From: Variovorax sp. SG517
GTDB taxonomy: Bacteria > Pseudomonadota > Gammaproteobacteria > Burkholderiales > Burkholderiaceae_C
Length of the DNA stretch: 64,000 nt
Direction: 5' to 3'
Assembly (NCBI RefSeq): GCF_013376045.1
Contig: NZ_JABMJG010000002.1
Location: forward strand, 248,001 to 312,000
Shown here: piece by piece, positions 16,234 through 25,450 of the stretch
Position numbering within the stretch: the first letter of the stretch is position 1
Layout: each line of letters opens with the position of its first letter
Program-made: the position numbers and the translations under genes
The notes under the pieces: generated by a model
Database searches by the model: none
Seen by the model: only the letters and a program-made list of their open reading frames with translations
What the model was told of the DNA's origin: nothing

Positions 16234-17244
16234 TCAGTGCCGTGCAGCGAGGTGGCGGTCGAAGAAGGCCGTCACCTCGGCGTTGAATGCCCAGTGGAAG
16301 GCCGTGCGATCGAAGCCGGGTGCGTCGCGGCAGATCTCGGCCTTGGCTTCGACCTGCGCCTGCGAGCATGGCGCGAGAAAGCCGTAGTGCTCGGCGTTCT
16401 CCGCCACGCGCCATTCGGGCGCGGCCGGCAGGCTGCGGCGGACCGCTGCGACGCTCTCCGGCGTGACGCCGTCGCCGCCGTAGGTGGAGGCCCAGAGCTC
16501 GATCGGGATCTTCACGTTCTTCAGGCCCCGTGCATCGAAGAGCATGCCGAGTGGATCGGCGATCACGGCCGCCTTGATGCGTGCGTCGCGCGTCAGCGGC
16601 GTGGCGAGCAGTTCCTGGAAGCCCTGCTTCATCCATTCGCAGGCCTTGCCTTCGGGCGCCGTTGCGCACGGGGATGAAGGCAGCGGCGGCAGCCGTTCGA
16701 AGTCCGGACGCGCGCCCGCAAGCACGAGGCCCGTGTAGCCGCCCCTGGAAAAACCGTAGAAGCCGATCCGCTCGGCCGCGATCCTGCCGTGCGCCGGCCA
16801 CTTCTGGAGCATGTGGTCGATCAGCCGCTTGATGTCGGTGGTTCGCGTCGCCAGCGCGACGATTTTGTCGTCCGGGCCGCCGCGGAGCTGGGAGTTGTCT
16901 TGCGAATGGTTGATGGCCGCGACGATGAAGCCCGCGTCTGCGAGCGCTTGTGCCGTGTCGTGATGGCCGAGGAAGTTGCCGCCGTAGCCGTGCGAGATCA
17001 CGACGAGCGGGAGCCGTTCGACGCCCGGCGGGAGCGGGCAGTCCCGCACGCCCTGGAGCATGGTGCGGCCGAGCCTGATCTCGCCCGCGGGCGCGGCGCA
17101 GGGTGTCCATACGGCGCCCTGCATCGACGGGCCTTCGCGGTCGGCAGGTATCTCGATGGTGCTGATGCCGGCGGCGTGGGCGAGCGCCGCCGAGAGGCAT
17201 GCGGCAGCGAGGCAGAAGTGGCGGAGGAGATGGAGGGGGCGCAT
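16234..17244 (-). CDS. Secreted alpha/beta hydrolase of the dienelactone hydrolase/PAF-acetylhydrolase-like group
   Basis: Exported serine hydrolase of 336 residues. The N-terminus MRPLHLLRHFCLAAACLSAA with an AHA-A site near residue 25 is a Sec signal peptide. PLVVISHGYGGNFLGHHD is the oxyanion-hole segment, GFYGFSRGGYTG carries the nucleophile Ser (GFSRGG elbow), and HYGFLAPC near the end may hold the catalytic His. IADPLGMLFD resembles the segment near the acid residue in plasma PAF-acetylhydrolase-like proteins. The substrate is unknown. It converges with the desulfurase gene (7-bp gap) and is divergent from the flavoprotein gene at 17350. Confidence 0.85.
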   Translation of the reverse strand: MRPLHLLRHFCLAAACLSAALAHAAGISTIEIPADREGPSMQGAVWTPCAAPAGEIRLGRTMLQGVRDCPLPPGVERLPLVVISHGYGGNFLGHHDTAQALADAGFIVAAINHSQDNSQLRGGPDDKIVALATRTTDIKRLIDHMLQKWPAHGRIAAERIGFYGFSRGGYTGLVLAGARPDFERLPPLPSSPCATAPEGKACEWMKQGFQELLATPLTRDARIKAAVIADPLGMLFDARGLKNVKIPIELWASTYGGDGVTPESVAAVRRSLPAAPEWRVAENAEHYGFLAPCSQAQVEAKAEICRDAPGFDRTAFHWAFNAEVTAFFDRHLAARH

Positions 17245-17322
17245 TCCCCCAGTGTGCGGCGCCGGCCCGTGGGCCGCTTAGCAGACTTTGCGGTCTTCGC
17301 AGGCCGCCGCGCTATGCTTGCG

Positions 17323-17334
17323 ATTGTTAACAAT
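17323..17334. promoter_or_regulatory. 12-bp palindrome in the divergent promoter region
   Basis: ATTGTTAACAAT is a perfect palindrome, conspicuous in this GC-rich sequence, between the divergently transcribed hydrolase (17244) and flavoprotein (17350) genes. TTGTTAACAA resembles sites of FadR-subgroup GntR regulators, but no such gene is in the window. Confidence 0.5.
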
Positions 17335-17349
17335 ATTGCCTGCCTTCGC

Positions 17350-18708
17350 ATGTCCCAGTCCCAAGCTTCTTCTTCCGCCCCTCAGGCCGCCGACGAATCC
17401 TGCGACGTGCTGGTCGTCGGCGGAGGCCCCGCCGGTTCGACCATTGCCACGCTGCTGGCACGGCAGGGCCGCAAGGTGGTCCTGCTGGAGAAGGCGCATC
17501 ACCCGCGCTTTCACATCGGCGAATCGCTCTTGCCCGCGAACGTGGAGCTGTTCGACAAGCTCGGCGTGCGCGACCAGGTCGAGAAGATCGGCATGCCGAA
17601 GTTCGGCATCGAGTTCGTCTCGCCCGAGCACGAGCACCGCAGCTACGTCGAGTTCGGCGAGGGCCTGGACAAGTCGCTCGACTCCGCCTGGCAGGTGCGC
17701 CGCTCCGAACTCGACGAGCTCCTGTTCCGCAACGCTGCCACCTGCGGCGCCCAGGCCATCGAAGGCTGCAAGGTGCGCGACGTTGCCTTCGATGCCGACG
17801 GCGCGACGGTCCAGGCCGAGATGGACAATGGCGAGCGCCGCAGCTGGCGCGCCCGCTTCGTGGTCGACGCCACCGGCCGCGACACGCTGCTGGCCAACAA
17901 ATTCCGCTGCAAGGAAAAGAACCCCGACCACAACAGCACCGCGCTCTTCGGCCACTTCACCAACGCCGAGCGGCTGGAAGGCAAGAAGGAAGGCAACATC
18001 AGCATCTGCTGGTTTCCGCACGGCTGGTTCTGGTTCATTCCGCTGGCCGACGGCACCACCAGCGTGGGCGCGGTCTGCTGGCCGTACTACCTGAAGACGC
18101 GCGACAAGCCGCTGAAGGACTTCTTCTACGACACCATCGCCACCTGCCCGGTGCTGGTGGACCGCCTGAAGAACGCCACGCTGGTGGACGATGCCGTGCA
18201 CGCCACCGGCAACTTCTCGTACTCCAGCACGCACGCCACGGGCGAGCGCTACCTGCTGCTGGGCGACGCCTTCACCTTCATCGACCCGATGTTCTCCTCG
18301 GGCGTGTACCTCGCGATGCACAGCGCCTTCGATGGCGCGGAGCTGGTGGCCACCGCGCTCGACCAGCCGCAGCGCCTGGCCGCGGCGCGCAAGGGCTTCG
18401 AGGCCATGATGCGCAAGGGGCCGCGCGAGTACTCGTGGTTCATCTATCGCGTGACCAACCCGACCATCCGCGACATGTTCATGCACCCGGGCAACCCGTT
18501 CCGCGTGAAGGAGGGCCTGATGACGCTGCTGGCCGGCGACATCTACCGCGGCACGCCGATGCGCGGGCCCGTCGGCATGTTCAAGGTGCTGTACTACCTC
18601 ATCTCCATCGGCAACATGCGGCGCACCTGGAAAGGCTGGAAGCGCCACCGCTTCAACATCCGCGACATGGGGATGCTGAAGGGCGAGACGATCCTCAAGT
18701 CGGACTGA
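17350..18708 (+). CDS. FAD-dependent oxidoreductase, flavin halogenase-like family
   Basis: Flavoprotein of 452 residues. VLVVGGGPAGSTIATLLARQ is the N-terminal Rossmann GxGxxG motif; HPRFHIGESLLPANVELFDK and LLGDAFTFIDPMFSSGVYLA are the conserved blocks shared by flavin-dependent halogenases and geranylgeranyl-reductase-like enzymes. A WxWxIP signature is present at W226-P231 (WFWFIP), the motif used to tell halogenases from monooxygenases, although many uncharacterised family members carry it. There is no biosynthetic cluster next door to name a substrate, so halogenation is only a possibility. The ATG at 17350 is used because the Rossmann motif follows at a normal distance. Confidence 0.85.
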   Translation: MSQSQASSSAPQAADESCDVLVVGGGPAGSTIATLLARQGRKVVLLEKAHHPRFHIGESLLPANVELFDKLGVRDQVEKIGMPKFGIEFVSPEHEHRSYVEFGEGLDKSLDSAWQVRRSELDELLFRNAATCGAQAIEGCKVRDVAFDADGATVQAEMDNGERRSWRARFVVDATGRDTLLANKFRCKEKNPDHNSTALFGHFTNAERLEGKKEGNISICWFPHGWFWFIPLADGTTSVGAVCWPYYLKTRDKPLKDFFYDTIATCPVLVDRLKNATLVDDAVHATGNFSYSSTHATGERYLLLGDAFTFIDPMFSSGVYLAMHSAFDGAELVATALDQPQRLAAARKGFEAMMRKGPREYSWFIYRVTNPTIRDMFMHPGNPFRVKEGLMTLLAGDIYRGTPMRGPVGMFKVLYYLISIGNMRRTWKGWKRHRFNIRDMGMLKGETILKSD

Positions 18709-19362
18709 GCGACAGGGCCAGTGTCACCGCGTGGGCGGTGCCGGGCACGGGGCTGCTGAGCACGTCGATGCCCAGGTCGGCGAGCGTGTCGGCCACGGGA
18801 GCCATCGAGGCCTGGGCCAGCACGACGACGTCGGCCTCCGCCGATGCGGCGCGGATCGCGCCGGCCAGCGTCTCGATGTAGCGCGCGTGGGCTCCGGCTT
18901 CGAAATGCGGCCATGCGTCCTCGACGAACAGCAGGGCCGGCTGGACGGCTATTCCAGCGTCCTGCGCGGCGGAAAGAATCAGGGCCCTAGTAGGCGCCAG
19001 CGTGCTTTCGAGCGCTGCGGCGATCAGCACGCGAGGCCCGGTGCGAACGGCGTTGTCGGCCTGGCCCGGTCTATGCGCAGGGCTGTGAATGCATCGCCGG
19101 AGGGCGTGCGTTCCGCGATGGCGCCGATTGTCGAGCAGGTGCACACCACGACCTTTGCGCCGCCCGAGGCGGCTTCGTGCATGGCCTCGTTGACGCGGGC
19201 GATGAGGCCGGCGTCGTCAACGCCGATGACGCGCGCGTCAGCCAGCAGCTCTTCGCGCACCACGTGCCGCACACGCAGCGCGGGAGCGTTCTCGCGCACC
19301 AGGCGCTCGAAGGTCGGCACATGGACCTGCGCCGTGTGCAGGAAGGCCAGCGCGTCTTTCAT
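18695..19362 (-). pseudogene. Aspartate/glutamate/hydantoin racemase-family gene broken by a frameshift
   Basis: Two overlapping reading frames together encode one racemase-like protein of about 220 residues. The first part runs from the ATG at 19362 (MKDALAFLHTAQVHVPTFER, then the Cys loop VVVCTCSTIGAIAER) to about 19064. The second continues in another frame (VRTGPRVLIAAALESTLAPT to VVVLAQASMAPVADTLADLG) down to the stop at 18695. One extra base near 19061-19067, in a GGCCTGGCCCGG context, would restore a continuous protein. Either the gene is a recent pseudogene or the sequence has an indel error. It starts 7 bp after panE and was probably co-transcribed with it; its end overlaps the flavoprotein stop by 14 bp. 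Confidence 0.8.
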
Positions 19363-19369
19363 CGGATCC

Positions 19370-20311
19370 TCAGGCAGCCGCGGCAGCCTCGCGTGCGCGT
19401 CGCGCCTCATAGGCCTTGAGGTGCACGTAGGCAGTACGCAGCACGGTGGGTACCGCGGCGTTGCCGGGCGCTGCGCGGCTCAGGAGGTCGCCGACGATGT
19501 GATCGGCTTCCACGGCGGCACCGCGCGCCATGTCCTTGTACATCGAGGCCGTCATCGGCGAGCCGGCGGCCGTGATGATGGCGCGGCCGCGCTGCACTGC
19601 GGCAGGGCGCGGCGCGGAGCCGTTGTGGGCGGCGATGGCGCAGCACTCGTCGAAGATCGACAGCGCAACGTCCTGCCCGCCGGCGGCCACGATGTCGCCG
19701 ATGGAGGCGTGCATCAGGCTGGTGAGTCCGGCCGCCGAGGCGATGAAGACCCACTTCTCCCACATGTCCTGCGCGATGTTCTCGCTGGCCGTGGCGTCGA
19801 ACTTCGCGCCGGCGAACTGCGCTGCGATGGCATCGACGCGCGCCGAGCGCCCGCCCGTGCGTTCGCCGAAGCTCAGGCCGTGCATGTCGTTGAGGTGCAG
19901 CACGCGGCCTTCGTCGTCGAGGGTCGCGGAGATCATGCAAAGGCCGCCCAGCACGCGCTCGCTGCCGAAGCGCTCGGCCAGCCTGTCGATGTGGCCCATG
20001 CCGTTGAGCAGGGGAAGGATCACGGTGTTGGGGCCGACGGCCGGCGCGAAGGAGTTCATCGTCGAGTCGAGGTCGTAGGCTTTGCTGCCGACCACGATCA
20101 CGTCGTACGGGCCGTCGATGCCGTCGGCCAGCACGTGCCTCGGCGCGGGCAGGCTCAGGTTGCCGAAGGGGCTCTGCACCACCAGCCCGGTCTTCGCGAG
20201 CTGGGCCGCGCGCCGCGGACGCAGCAGGAAGGTGACGTCGCGTCCCGCCTCCAGCAGACGGCCGCCGAAATAACCACCGAGTGCGCCGGCACCCACCACC
20301 AGAAATCTCAT
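19370..20311 (-). CDS. Ketopantoate reductase family protein (PanE/ApbA-like)
   Basis: NADPH-dependent 2-dehydropantoate 2-reductase-type enzyme, 313 residues. MRFLVVGAGALGGYFGGRLL is the N-terminal GxGxxG motif. The central segment with NTVILPLLNGMGHIDRL and the C-terminal helical domain WEKWVFIASAAGLTSLMHAS contain the usual Lys (EKW) and Asn positions. Burkholderiales carry several paralogues, so this need not be the pantothenate enzyme. Being co-directional and almost contiguous with a racemase-type gene, it may serve some other 2-oxo acid pathway (inference). Confidence 0.87.
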   Translation of the reverse strand: MRFLVVGAGALGGYFGGRLLEAGRDVTFLLRPRRAAQLAKTGLVVQSPFGNLSLPAPRHVLADGIDGPYDVIVVGSKAYDLDSTMNSFAPAVGPNTVILPLLNGMGHIDRLAERFGSERVLGGLCMISATLDDEGRVLHLNDMHGLSFGERTGGRSARVDAIAAQFAGAKFDATASENIAQDMWEKWVFIASAAGLTSLMHASIGDIVAAGGQDVALSIFDECCAIAAHNGSAPRPAAVQRGRAIITAAGSPMTASMYKDMARGAAVEADHIVGDLLSRAAPGNAAVPTVLRTAYVHLKAYEARRAREAAAAA

Positions 20312-20383
20312 CGCGCTTCGCTCCTGTATCCGACAGTGAAAAAAGATCGGCCGCGATGATGCCCGGGATCGCCCGTGCGTGCT

Positions 20384-21601
20384 TCAGGCCGCGGTCTTCT
20401 CCAGCAGACGGCCGCGGGCAAAGGGCGAGAGGTCGAGCGTGGTGGCGAGGCCCAGCACATGATCCGCGATGGCGTCGCCCAGCCCGGCCGAGTGCTTGAA
20501 GCCGTGGCCCGAGCAGGCCGAGACGACGAGGAGGTTGGGCATGCCGTCGAGCGCGTCGATCACGAAGCGGCGATCGGGCGTCACGGTGTACATGCAGGCG
20601 CGCGCCTTCACGGCCCGGCCGTCGATCTGCGGAAAGCGGCCGGCCACGCGCTCGCGGTACATGGCGGCGCTTTCTTCCGCGCTCACGCTGCGGTCGATGG
20701 TCTCGGGTGTGGTGGCGTCCACGTACTGCTCGGTCGCGACCTTGAGCGCGGGCTGCGCCGGGTCGGAGGCCGGAAAGCCGTACATGTAGTCTTCCGGCCC
20801 GTCGCCGAACATCCAGATGAAGATGGGAAAGCGCCCCGGCGCGAAGTCGGCAGCGGCGCTGCCGGTGTCGAACCAGTGCATGACCTGCCGGTGCACGGAG
20901 AAGTCGGCCTGCCAGTCGGCGCGTGCCTGGGTGCCGAGGAAGGTGGGCAGCCATGCGCCGGCCGCGACCACGACGCGGCCGGCCGTGAAGCTCGCGGTGC
21001 CGGTGCGCACGCGCAGGACGTCGCCGTGGCCCACCGGCTCGACGGCCTCCACGCGTTCGCCGGTGAGCGTCTGTGCGCCCGATGCGCGGGCCACGGCGAG
21101 TTGCGCGCCGATGGCTTCCTCGGGCCGCACGAAGCCGGCCTCGTGCTCGAAGTAGCCGATCTCGTCGCCCTGCAGCTTGAATTGCGGGAAGCGGGCGCGG
21201 ATGCCGGCGGCGTCGACTACTTCATGCGCGATGCCGAATCGTTCGGCGCAGGCGATGGTGCGGCGCACGAAGTCTGGCTTGCCGTGGTGTTCGGCGACAC
21301 GGCCGCGCGGCGCAAGGATCAGGCCGCCGGTCGTGGTCATGAGCGGCTTGCCGGTGCGCGCTTCGAGCTCGCGCCAGATGGCGTGCGAGCGCTGCACGAA
21401 GGGCACGTATTCGTCGCCTTCGCCGACGGCCAGCCGCGTGATGCGGGAGTCGCCGTGCGAGGAGCCCAGGTCGTGCGGCGGGTCGAACTGATCGATGCCC
21501 AGCACGCGCGCGCCGCGCTGCGAGAGCTGGTAGAGGGTGGCGGCGCCGAGTGCGCCGAGGCCGACGACGATGACGTCGTAATGTGAAGATGACTGGGTCA
21601 C
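20384..21601 (-). CDS. solA: N-methyl-L-tryptophan oxidase/monomeric sarcosine oxidase family (SolA-like)
   Basis: FAD enzyme that oxidatively demethylates N-methyl amino acids. HYDVIVVGLGALGAATLYQL is the N-terminal FAD motif. ACMYTVTPDRRFVID contains the Cys that binds FAD covalently in this family, and VVSACSGHGFKHSAGLGD is the C-terminal FAD block. The start is taken as the GTG at 21601 (VTQSSSHYDV), with AGGA a short distance upstream, giving 405 residues. An ATG at 21712 would add 37 poorly conserved residues. The choice between sarcosine and N-methyltryptophan as substrate cannot be made from sequence. Confidence 0.88.
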   Translation of the reverse strand: MTQSSSHYDVIVVGLGALGAATLYQLSQRGARVLGIDQFDPPHDLGSSHGDSRITRLAVGEGDEYVPFVQRSHAIWRELEARTGKPLMTTTGGLILAPRGRVAEHHGKPDFVRRTIACAERFGIAHEVVDAAGIRARFPQFKLQGDEIGYFEHEAGFVRPEEAIGAQLAVARASGAQTLTGERVEAVEPVGHGDVLRVRTGTASFTAGRVVVAAGAWLPTFLGTQARADWQADFSVHRQVMHWFDTGSAAADFAPGRFPIFIWMFGDGPEDYMYGFPASDPAQPALKVATEQYVDATTPETIDRSVSAEESAAMYRERVAGRFPQIDGRAVKARACMYTVTPDRRFVIDALDGMPNLLVVSACSGHGFKHSAGLGDAIADHVLGLATTLDLSPFARGRLLEKTAA

Positions 21602-21771
21602 TGATGCGTCCTGCGCCTGGATGAAAGCTTTGGATGGAAACGGAGCGAAACGGAACGTGTCATCTTGACGTCGTTCGGCCGTAAGCGGATGAACTTTTCC
21701 AGAAAAGGTCATGGGCGCTTCGCATAATCGCTTTCCTCATTTCCGACCCTCTCATCAAAGGAGCTTCACCC

Positions 21772-22326
21772 ATGGCCCAGACCCGCATTGCCGTCATCGT
21801 CGGCAGCCTGCGCAAGGATTCGTTCAACCACAAGCTGGCCCTTGCGCTGGCGCACCTCGCGCCCTCGGACTTCACTTTCGAAAGCCTGCGCATCGACGAC
21901 CTGCCGCTGTACAACCAGGACGACGACGGCAACCAGGCTGCTTCGGTGAAGCGTCTGAAGACCGAGATCGCGGCGGCCGACGGCCTGCTGTTCGTTACGC
22001 CCGAATACAACCGCTCCATTCCCGGCGTGCTGAAGAACGCCATCGACCACGCCTCGCGCCCCTACGGCCAGAGCGCCTGGGCCGGCAAGCCCGCCGGCGT
22101 GGTCGGCATCTCGGTCGGCGCCATCGGCACCGCACTGGCGCAGCAGCACCTGCGCAACATCCTGGCCTACCTCGACGTGCCCACGCTGGGCGCGCCCGAA
22201 GTGTTCCTGCAAGCCAAGGACGACCTGTTCGACGACAAGGGCCACATCGGCAACGAAGGCTCGAAGAAGTTCCTGCAGGGCTGGATGGACAAGTACGTGG
22301 CGTGGATCAAGAGCCACTCGGCCTGA
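21772..22326 (+). CDS. NADPH-dependent FMN reductase (ChrR/azo-/quinone-reductase type)
   Basis: Flavodoxin-fold reductase of 184 residues. RIAVIVGSLRKDSFNHKLAL holds the FMN phosphate loop (GSLRxxSxN); LLFVTPEYNRSIPGVLKNAID is the second FMN contact region and is a signature of the ChrR/YieF/azobenzene reductase group. Probably reduces quinones, azo compounds or chromate with two electrons and so limits redox cycling. AAAGGAG 8 bp upstream supports the ATG at 21772. It converges with azoR across a bidirectional terminator. Confidence 0.93.
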   Translation: MAQTRIAVIVGSLRKDSFNHKLALALAHLAPSDFTFESLRIDDLPLYNQDDDGNQAASVKRLKTEIAAADGLLFVTPEYNRSIPGVLKNAIDHASRPYGQSAWAGKPAGVVGISVGAIGTALAQQHLRNILAYLDVPTLGAPEVFLQAKDDLFDDKGHIGNEGSKKFLQGWMDKYVAWIKSHSA

Positions 22327-22345
22327 GCTGCGTCCCACAAAGCAA

Positions 22346-22374
22346 AAAAGCCGCCCTCGCCGGGCGGCTTTCTT
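22346..22374. terminator. Bidirectional terminator between convergent reductase genes
   Basis: AAAGCCGCCC / GGGCGGCTTT stem with loop TCGCC. TTTCTTGTTT follows on the plus strand and a T6 run follows on the minus strand, so it can stop both transcripts. Confidence 0.92.
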
Positions 22375-22391
22375 GTTTGAGCGCCAGGCGC

Positions 22392-23039
22392 TCAGGCAGC
22401 GATCGCGGCGTTGCGCTGGTTCGCGGCTTCGGCCGTCGCCACCAGGATGTCCGCGCGGGCCGATGCCAGGGCGCTGTTGCGGGCTTCGTCGCCCATCGCC
22501 ACGCCTTCGGCGCGCACGATGCGTACGTCGGTGATGCCGAAGAACCCGAAGACTGCCTTGAGGTAGCTCTCCTGGTGTTCCATGGCCTGGCCGCCTTCGC
22601 TGGTCGAGTAGACGCCGCCGCGGCTGGAGGCCACGATGATGGTCTTGCCGCCGGCCAGGCCCACGGGGCCCTTGTCGGTGTACTTGAAGGTGCGGCCGAC
22701 CTGGCCGAGGCGGTCGATCCAGGCCTTGAGCTGCGTCGGGATCGAGAAGTTGTAGAACGGCGTGCCGATGACGACCACGTCCGAGGCCAGGAACTGGCTC
22801 ACGAGCTTTTCGGACAGGGCGTTTTCACGCGCCTGGGCTTCGGTGGGCTGGGCTTGCACGCCGACCTTGATGCCCAGCGCGTCGGCGCTGAAGTGCGAGG
22901 GGGCGTCCACGGCCAGGTCGAGGTACTCGACGGCGGTGTCGGGATGGGCGGCACGCCATGCGGTCACGATCTCGGCCGAGAGCAGGCGCGAGGTCGAGTT
23001 GGTGCCGAGGATGCTGGAGTCGATATGGAGCAGCTTCAT
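22392..23039 (-). CDS. azoR: FMN-dependent NADH-azoreductase
   Basis: Dimeric flavodoxin-like azoreductase/quinone reductase of 215 residues, using the ATG at 23039 ([20 protein letters not shown]). [11 protein letters not shown] is the FMN phosphate loop, and [20 protein letters not shown] and ASSRGGVYS are the flavin and active-site blocks of AzoR. A start three codons earlier (23048) is possible. It is divergent from a LysR regulator, and a palindrome in the shared promoter region makes that regulator its likely controller. Confidence 0.93.
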   Translation of the reverse strand: MKLLHIDSSILGTNSTSRLLSAEIVTAWRAAHPDTAVEYLDLAVDAPSHFSADALGIKVGVQAQPTEAQARENALSEKLVSQFLASDVVVIGTPFYNFSIPTQLKAWIDRLGQVGRTFKYTDKGPVGLAGGKTIIVASSRGGVYSTSEGGQAMEHQESYLKAVFGFFGITDVRIVRAEGVAMGDEARNSALASARADILVATAEAANQRNAAIAA

Positions 23040-23127
23040 TTCAATCAATCACTTTCTGTGTTGGCTGTCGGCACTGAAGATGGCCGGCGGATGGAAGAAT
23101 TCTATTTTTCGACCGAGTAATCGATAA

Positions 23128-23146
23128 GTAGCCAAAATCTGGCTAC
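23128..23146. promoter_or_regulatory. Palindrome in the azoR-LysR divergent promoter
   Basis: GTAGCCA and TGGCTAC form a perfect 7-bp inverted repeat around AAATC, with further flanking CGAT / ATCG symmetry. It lies 28 bp upstream of the LysR ATG. Its size and position fit a LysR recognition site controlling azoR and autoregulating the regulator. Confidence 0.7.
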
Positions 23147-23174
23147 ATCGTTCCATCTGCGGGACAATGGCCCT

Positions 23175-24089
23175 ATGCAAGACCTCAACGACATGGTTTT
23201 CTTCGCCGAGGTGGCCGAACGTGGCGGCTTCGCGGCTGCCAGCCGGGCGATGGGCATTCCCAAGTCGCGCCTCTCGCGCCGCGTGGCGGAACTGGAAGAG
23301 CGCCTTGGCGTGCAGCTGATGCAGCGCAGCACCCGGCGGCTGTCGCTCACGCCGGCCGGCGAGATCTACCTGCGGCACGCCTCGGCCATGCGCGACGCGG
23401 CGCAGGCGGCGGCCGAGGCGGTGGCCCAGGTGCAGACCGAGCCCAGCGGGCTGGTGCGGCTGAGCTGCCCGGTCACCATCGCGCACAGCGGGCTGGCCCA
23501 GCTCATGCCGGTGTTCATGGAGCGCTACCCGGCGGTGCGCATCGACATGAAGGTGATCAACCGGCCGGTCGACCTGATCGAGGAGGGCATCGACATCGCC
23601 CTGCGCGTGCGCCCGGTCATCGAAGACAGCACGGTGCTGGTCGCCAAGACCTTCGGCTACAGCCGCGGCGTGCTGGCGGCGAGCCCGGAGCTGCTGAAGC
23701 GGTACGGGCCGGTGCAGACGGTGGCCGACCTGGGCAAGCTGCCCACGGCGTCCATGTCGGTCAACGGGGAAGGGCGCAGCGACTGGCGGCTGGAAGGCCC
23801 GAACGGCGAGAGCCTCGTCCATTCGCACACGCCCCTGTACGTGGCGGACGACCTCGCCACGCTGCAGTTCGGGGCGATCGGGGGCGTTGGCGCCACGATG
23901 CTGCCCGACTACATGTGCCGCGCCGATATGGAAGCGGGCCGGCTGGTGCGCCTGCTGCCGGGCTGGGGGCCGCCGCCGGTGATCGCGCACATGGTGTTTC
24001 CGGCGCGGCGGGCGCTGGTGCCGGCGGTGCGAAAGCTGATCGATTTCCTGATGGAGCACCTGCAGAACGAGGACATGCGGATGTTCTAG
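23175..24089 (+). CDS. LysR-family transcriptional regulator
   Basis: LTTR of 304 residues. The N-terminal winged HTH (residues about 1-60) reads DLNDMVFFAEVAERGGFAAA then SRAMGIPKSRLSRRVAELEE, and the linker helix and effector-binding domain follow (VRLSCPVTIAHSGLAQLMPV onwards). It belongs to the PA14/YhaJ-like group that often sits divergent to reductase or glutathione-related genes. Here it faces azoR across 135 bp, suggesting control of the azoreductase in response to quinone-like or electrophilic compounds (inference). Confidence 0.93.
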   Translation: MQDLNDMVFFAEVAERGGFAAASRAMGIPKSRLSRRVAELEERLGVQLMQRSTRRLSLTPAGEIYLRHASAMRDAAQAAAEAVAQVQTEPSGLVRLSCPVTIAHSGLAQLMPVFMERYPAVRIDMKVINRPVDLIEEGIDIALRVRPVIEDSTVLVAKTFGYSRGVLAASPELLKRYGPVQTVADLGKLPTASMSVNGEGRSDWRLEGPNGESLVHSHTPLYVADDLATLQFGAIGGVGATMLPDYMCRADMEAGRLVRLLPGWGPPPVIAHMVFPARRALVPAVRKLIDFLMEHLQNEDMRMF

Positions 24090-24130
24090 CCAGGGGGCCG
24101 GATCGCTTCGTTATGCGGAAAACGTCATAT

Positions 24131-24154
24131 CCAAACAAGCAGATATTCGTTTGG
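24131..24154. promoter_or_regulatory. Inverted repeat upstream of the peroxiredoxin gene
   Basis: CCAAAC and GTTTGG form an inverted repeat spaced by 12 bp, 55 bp upstream of the peroxiredoxin ATG. Its right half, ATATTCGTTTGG (24143-24154), recurs exactly on the minus strand at 59132-59143 in another divergent promoter. Confidence 0.5.
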
Positions 24155-24208
24155 CATTGAAGCAAGGGTTCGCACAATCCACGACTCCCATCCAATCCAG
24201 GAGCGACC

Positions 24209-24850
<642 letters not shown>

Positions 24851-24874
24851 GCGGGCAAGGGAGGCAGCGCCGTC

Positions 24875-25450
24875 ATGCAGACTCGCGTCGTCATAGTGCC
24901 CGGCTGGCGTGACTCCGGGCCCGGCCACTGGCAGAGCCTGTGGGAGGAGCGCATCCCGGGCGCCGCGCGAGTGGTGCAGGACGACTGGGCCTCGCCCAAG
25001 CGCGATGCCTGGGTCCCGGCGCTCGCCAAGCTGGTGCTCGAGCAGCCCGGCCCGGTGGTGATCGCCGCGCACAGCCTCGGCTGCATCGCCACGGCGCACC
25101 TGCCGGCCGAGGCTGCGGCCCGCATCCAGGGCGCGCTGCTGGTGGCGCCGGCCGACCCCGAGCGCCGCGCCGTGCTCTCCGATTTCGCTCCCGTGCCATA
25201 TGCCGCGCTGCCGTACCGCAGCATCGTGGTGGCCAGCAGCAACGATCCGTACTGTCCGATCCGCCTGGCGGGCGCATATTCGCGCGCCTGGGGCAGCGAG
25301 TTCGTCCGGATGCAGAATGCGGGCCACATCAACATCGATTCGGGGCACGGGGACTGGCCGCTGGGCCTTGCCTTGCTCCAGTCGCTGACCGACGAGCCCG
25401 CCGCGTGGTCGGCGGGCCGTGAATTTTCAGAAAACCTGGCAACCACATGA
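24875..25450 (+). CDS. RBBP9/YdeN-family serine hydrolase
   Basis: Small alpha/beta hydrolase of 191 residues. VVIVPGWRDSGPGHWQSLWE is the family N-terminus, IAAHSLGCIATAHL holds the nucleophile Ser (HSLGC), and NAGHINIDSGHGDWP carries the catalytic His. Substrates of this family are largely unknown. It is 24 bp downstream of the peroxiredoxin gene and its stop overlaps the sbp ATG by 4 bp (25447-25450), tying it to the sulfate transporter operon. Confidence 0.9.
   Translation: MQTRVVIVPGWRDSGPGHWQSLWEERIPGAARVVQDDWASPKRDAWVPALAKLVLEQPGPVVIAAHSLGCIATAHLPAEAAARIQGALLVAPADPERRAVLSDFAPVPYAALPYRSIVVASSNDPYCPIRLAGAYSRAWGSEFVRMQNAGHINIDSGHGDWPLGLALLQSLTDEPAAWSAGREFSENLATT

Noticed and set aside
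19024..19410. Two separate small genes in the racemase region
   Set aside because: The two frames are consecutive parts of one racemase-like protein; a one-base shift explains them better than two independent genes.
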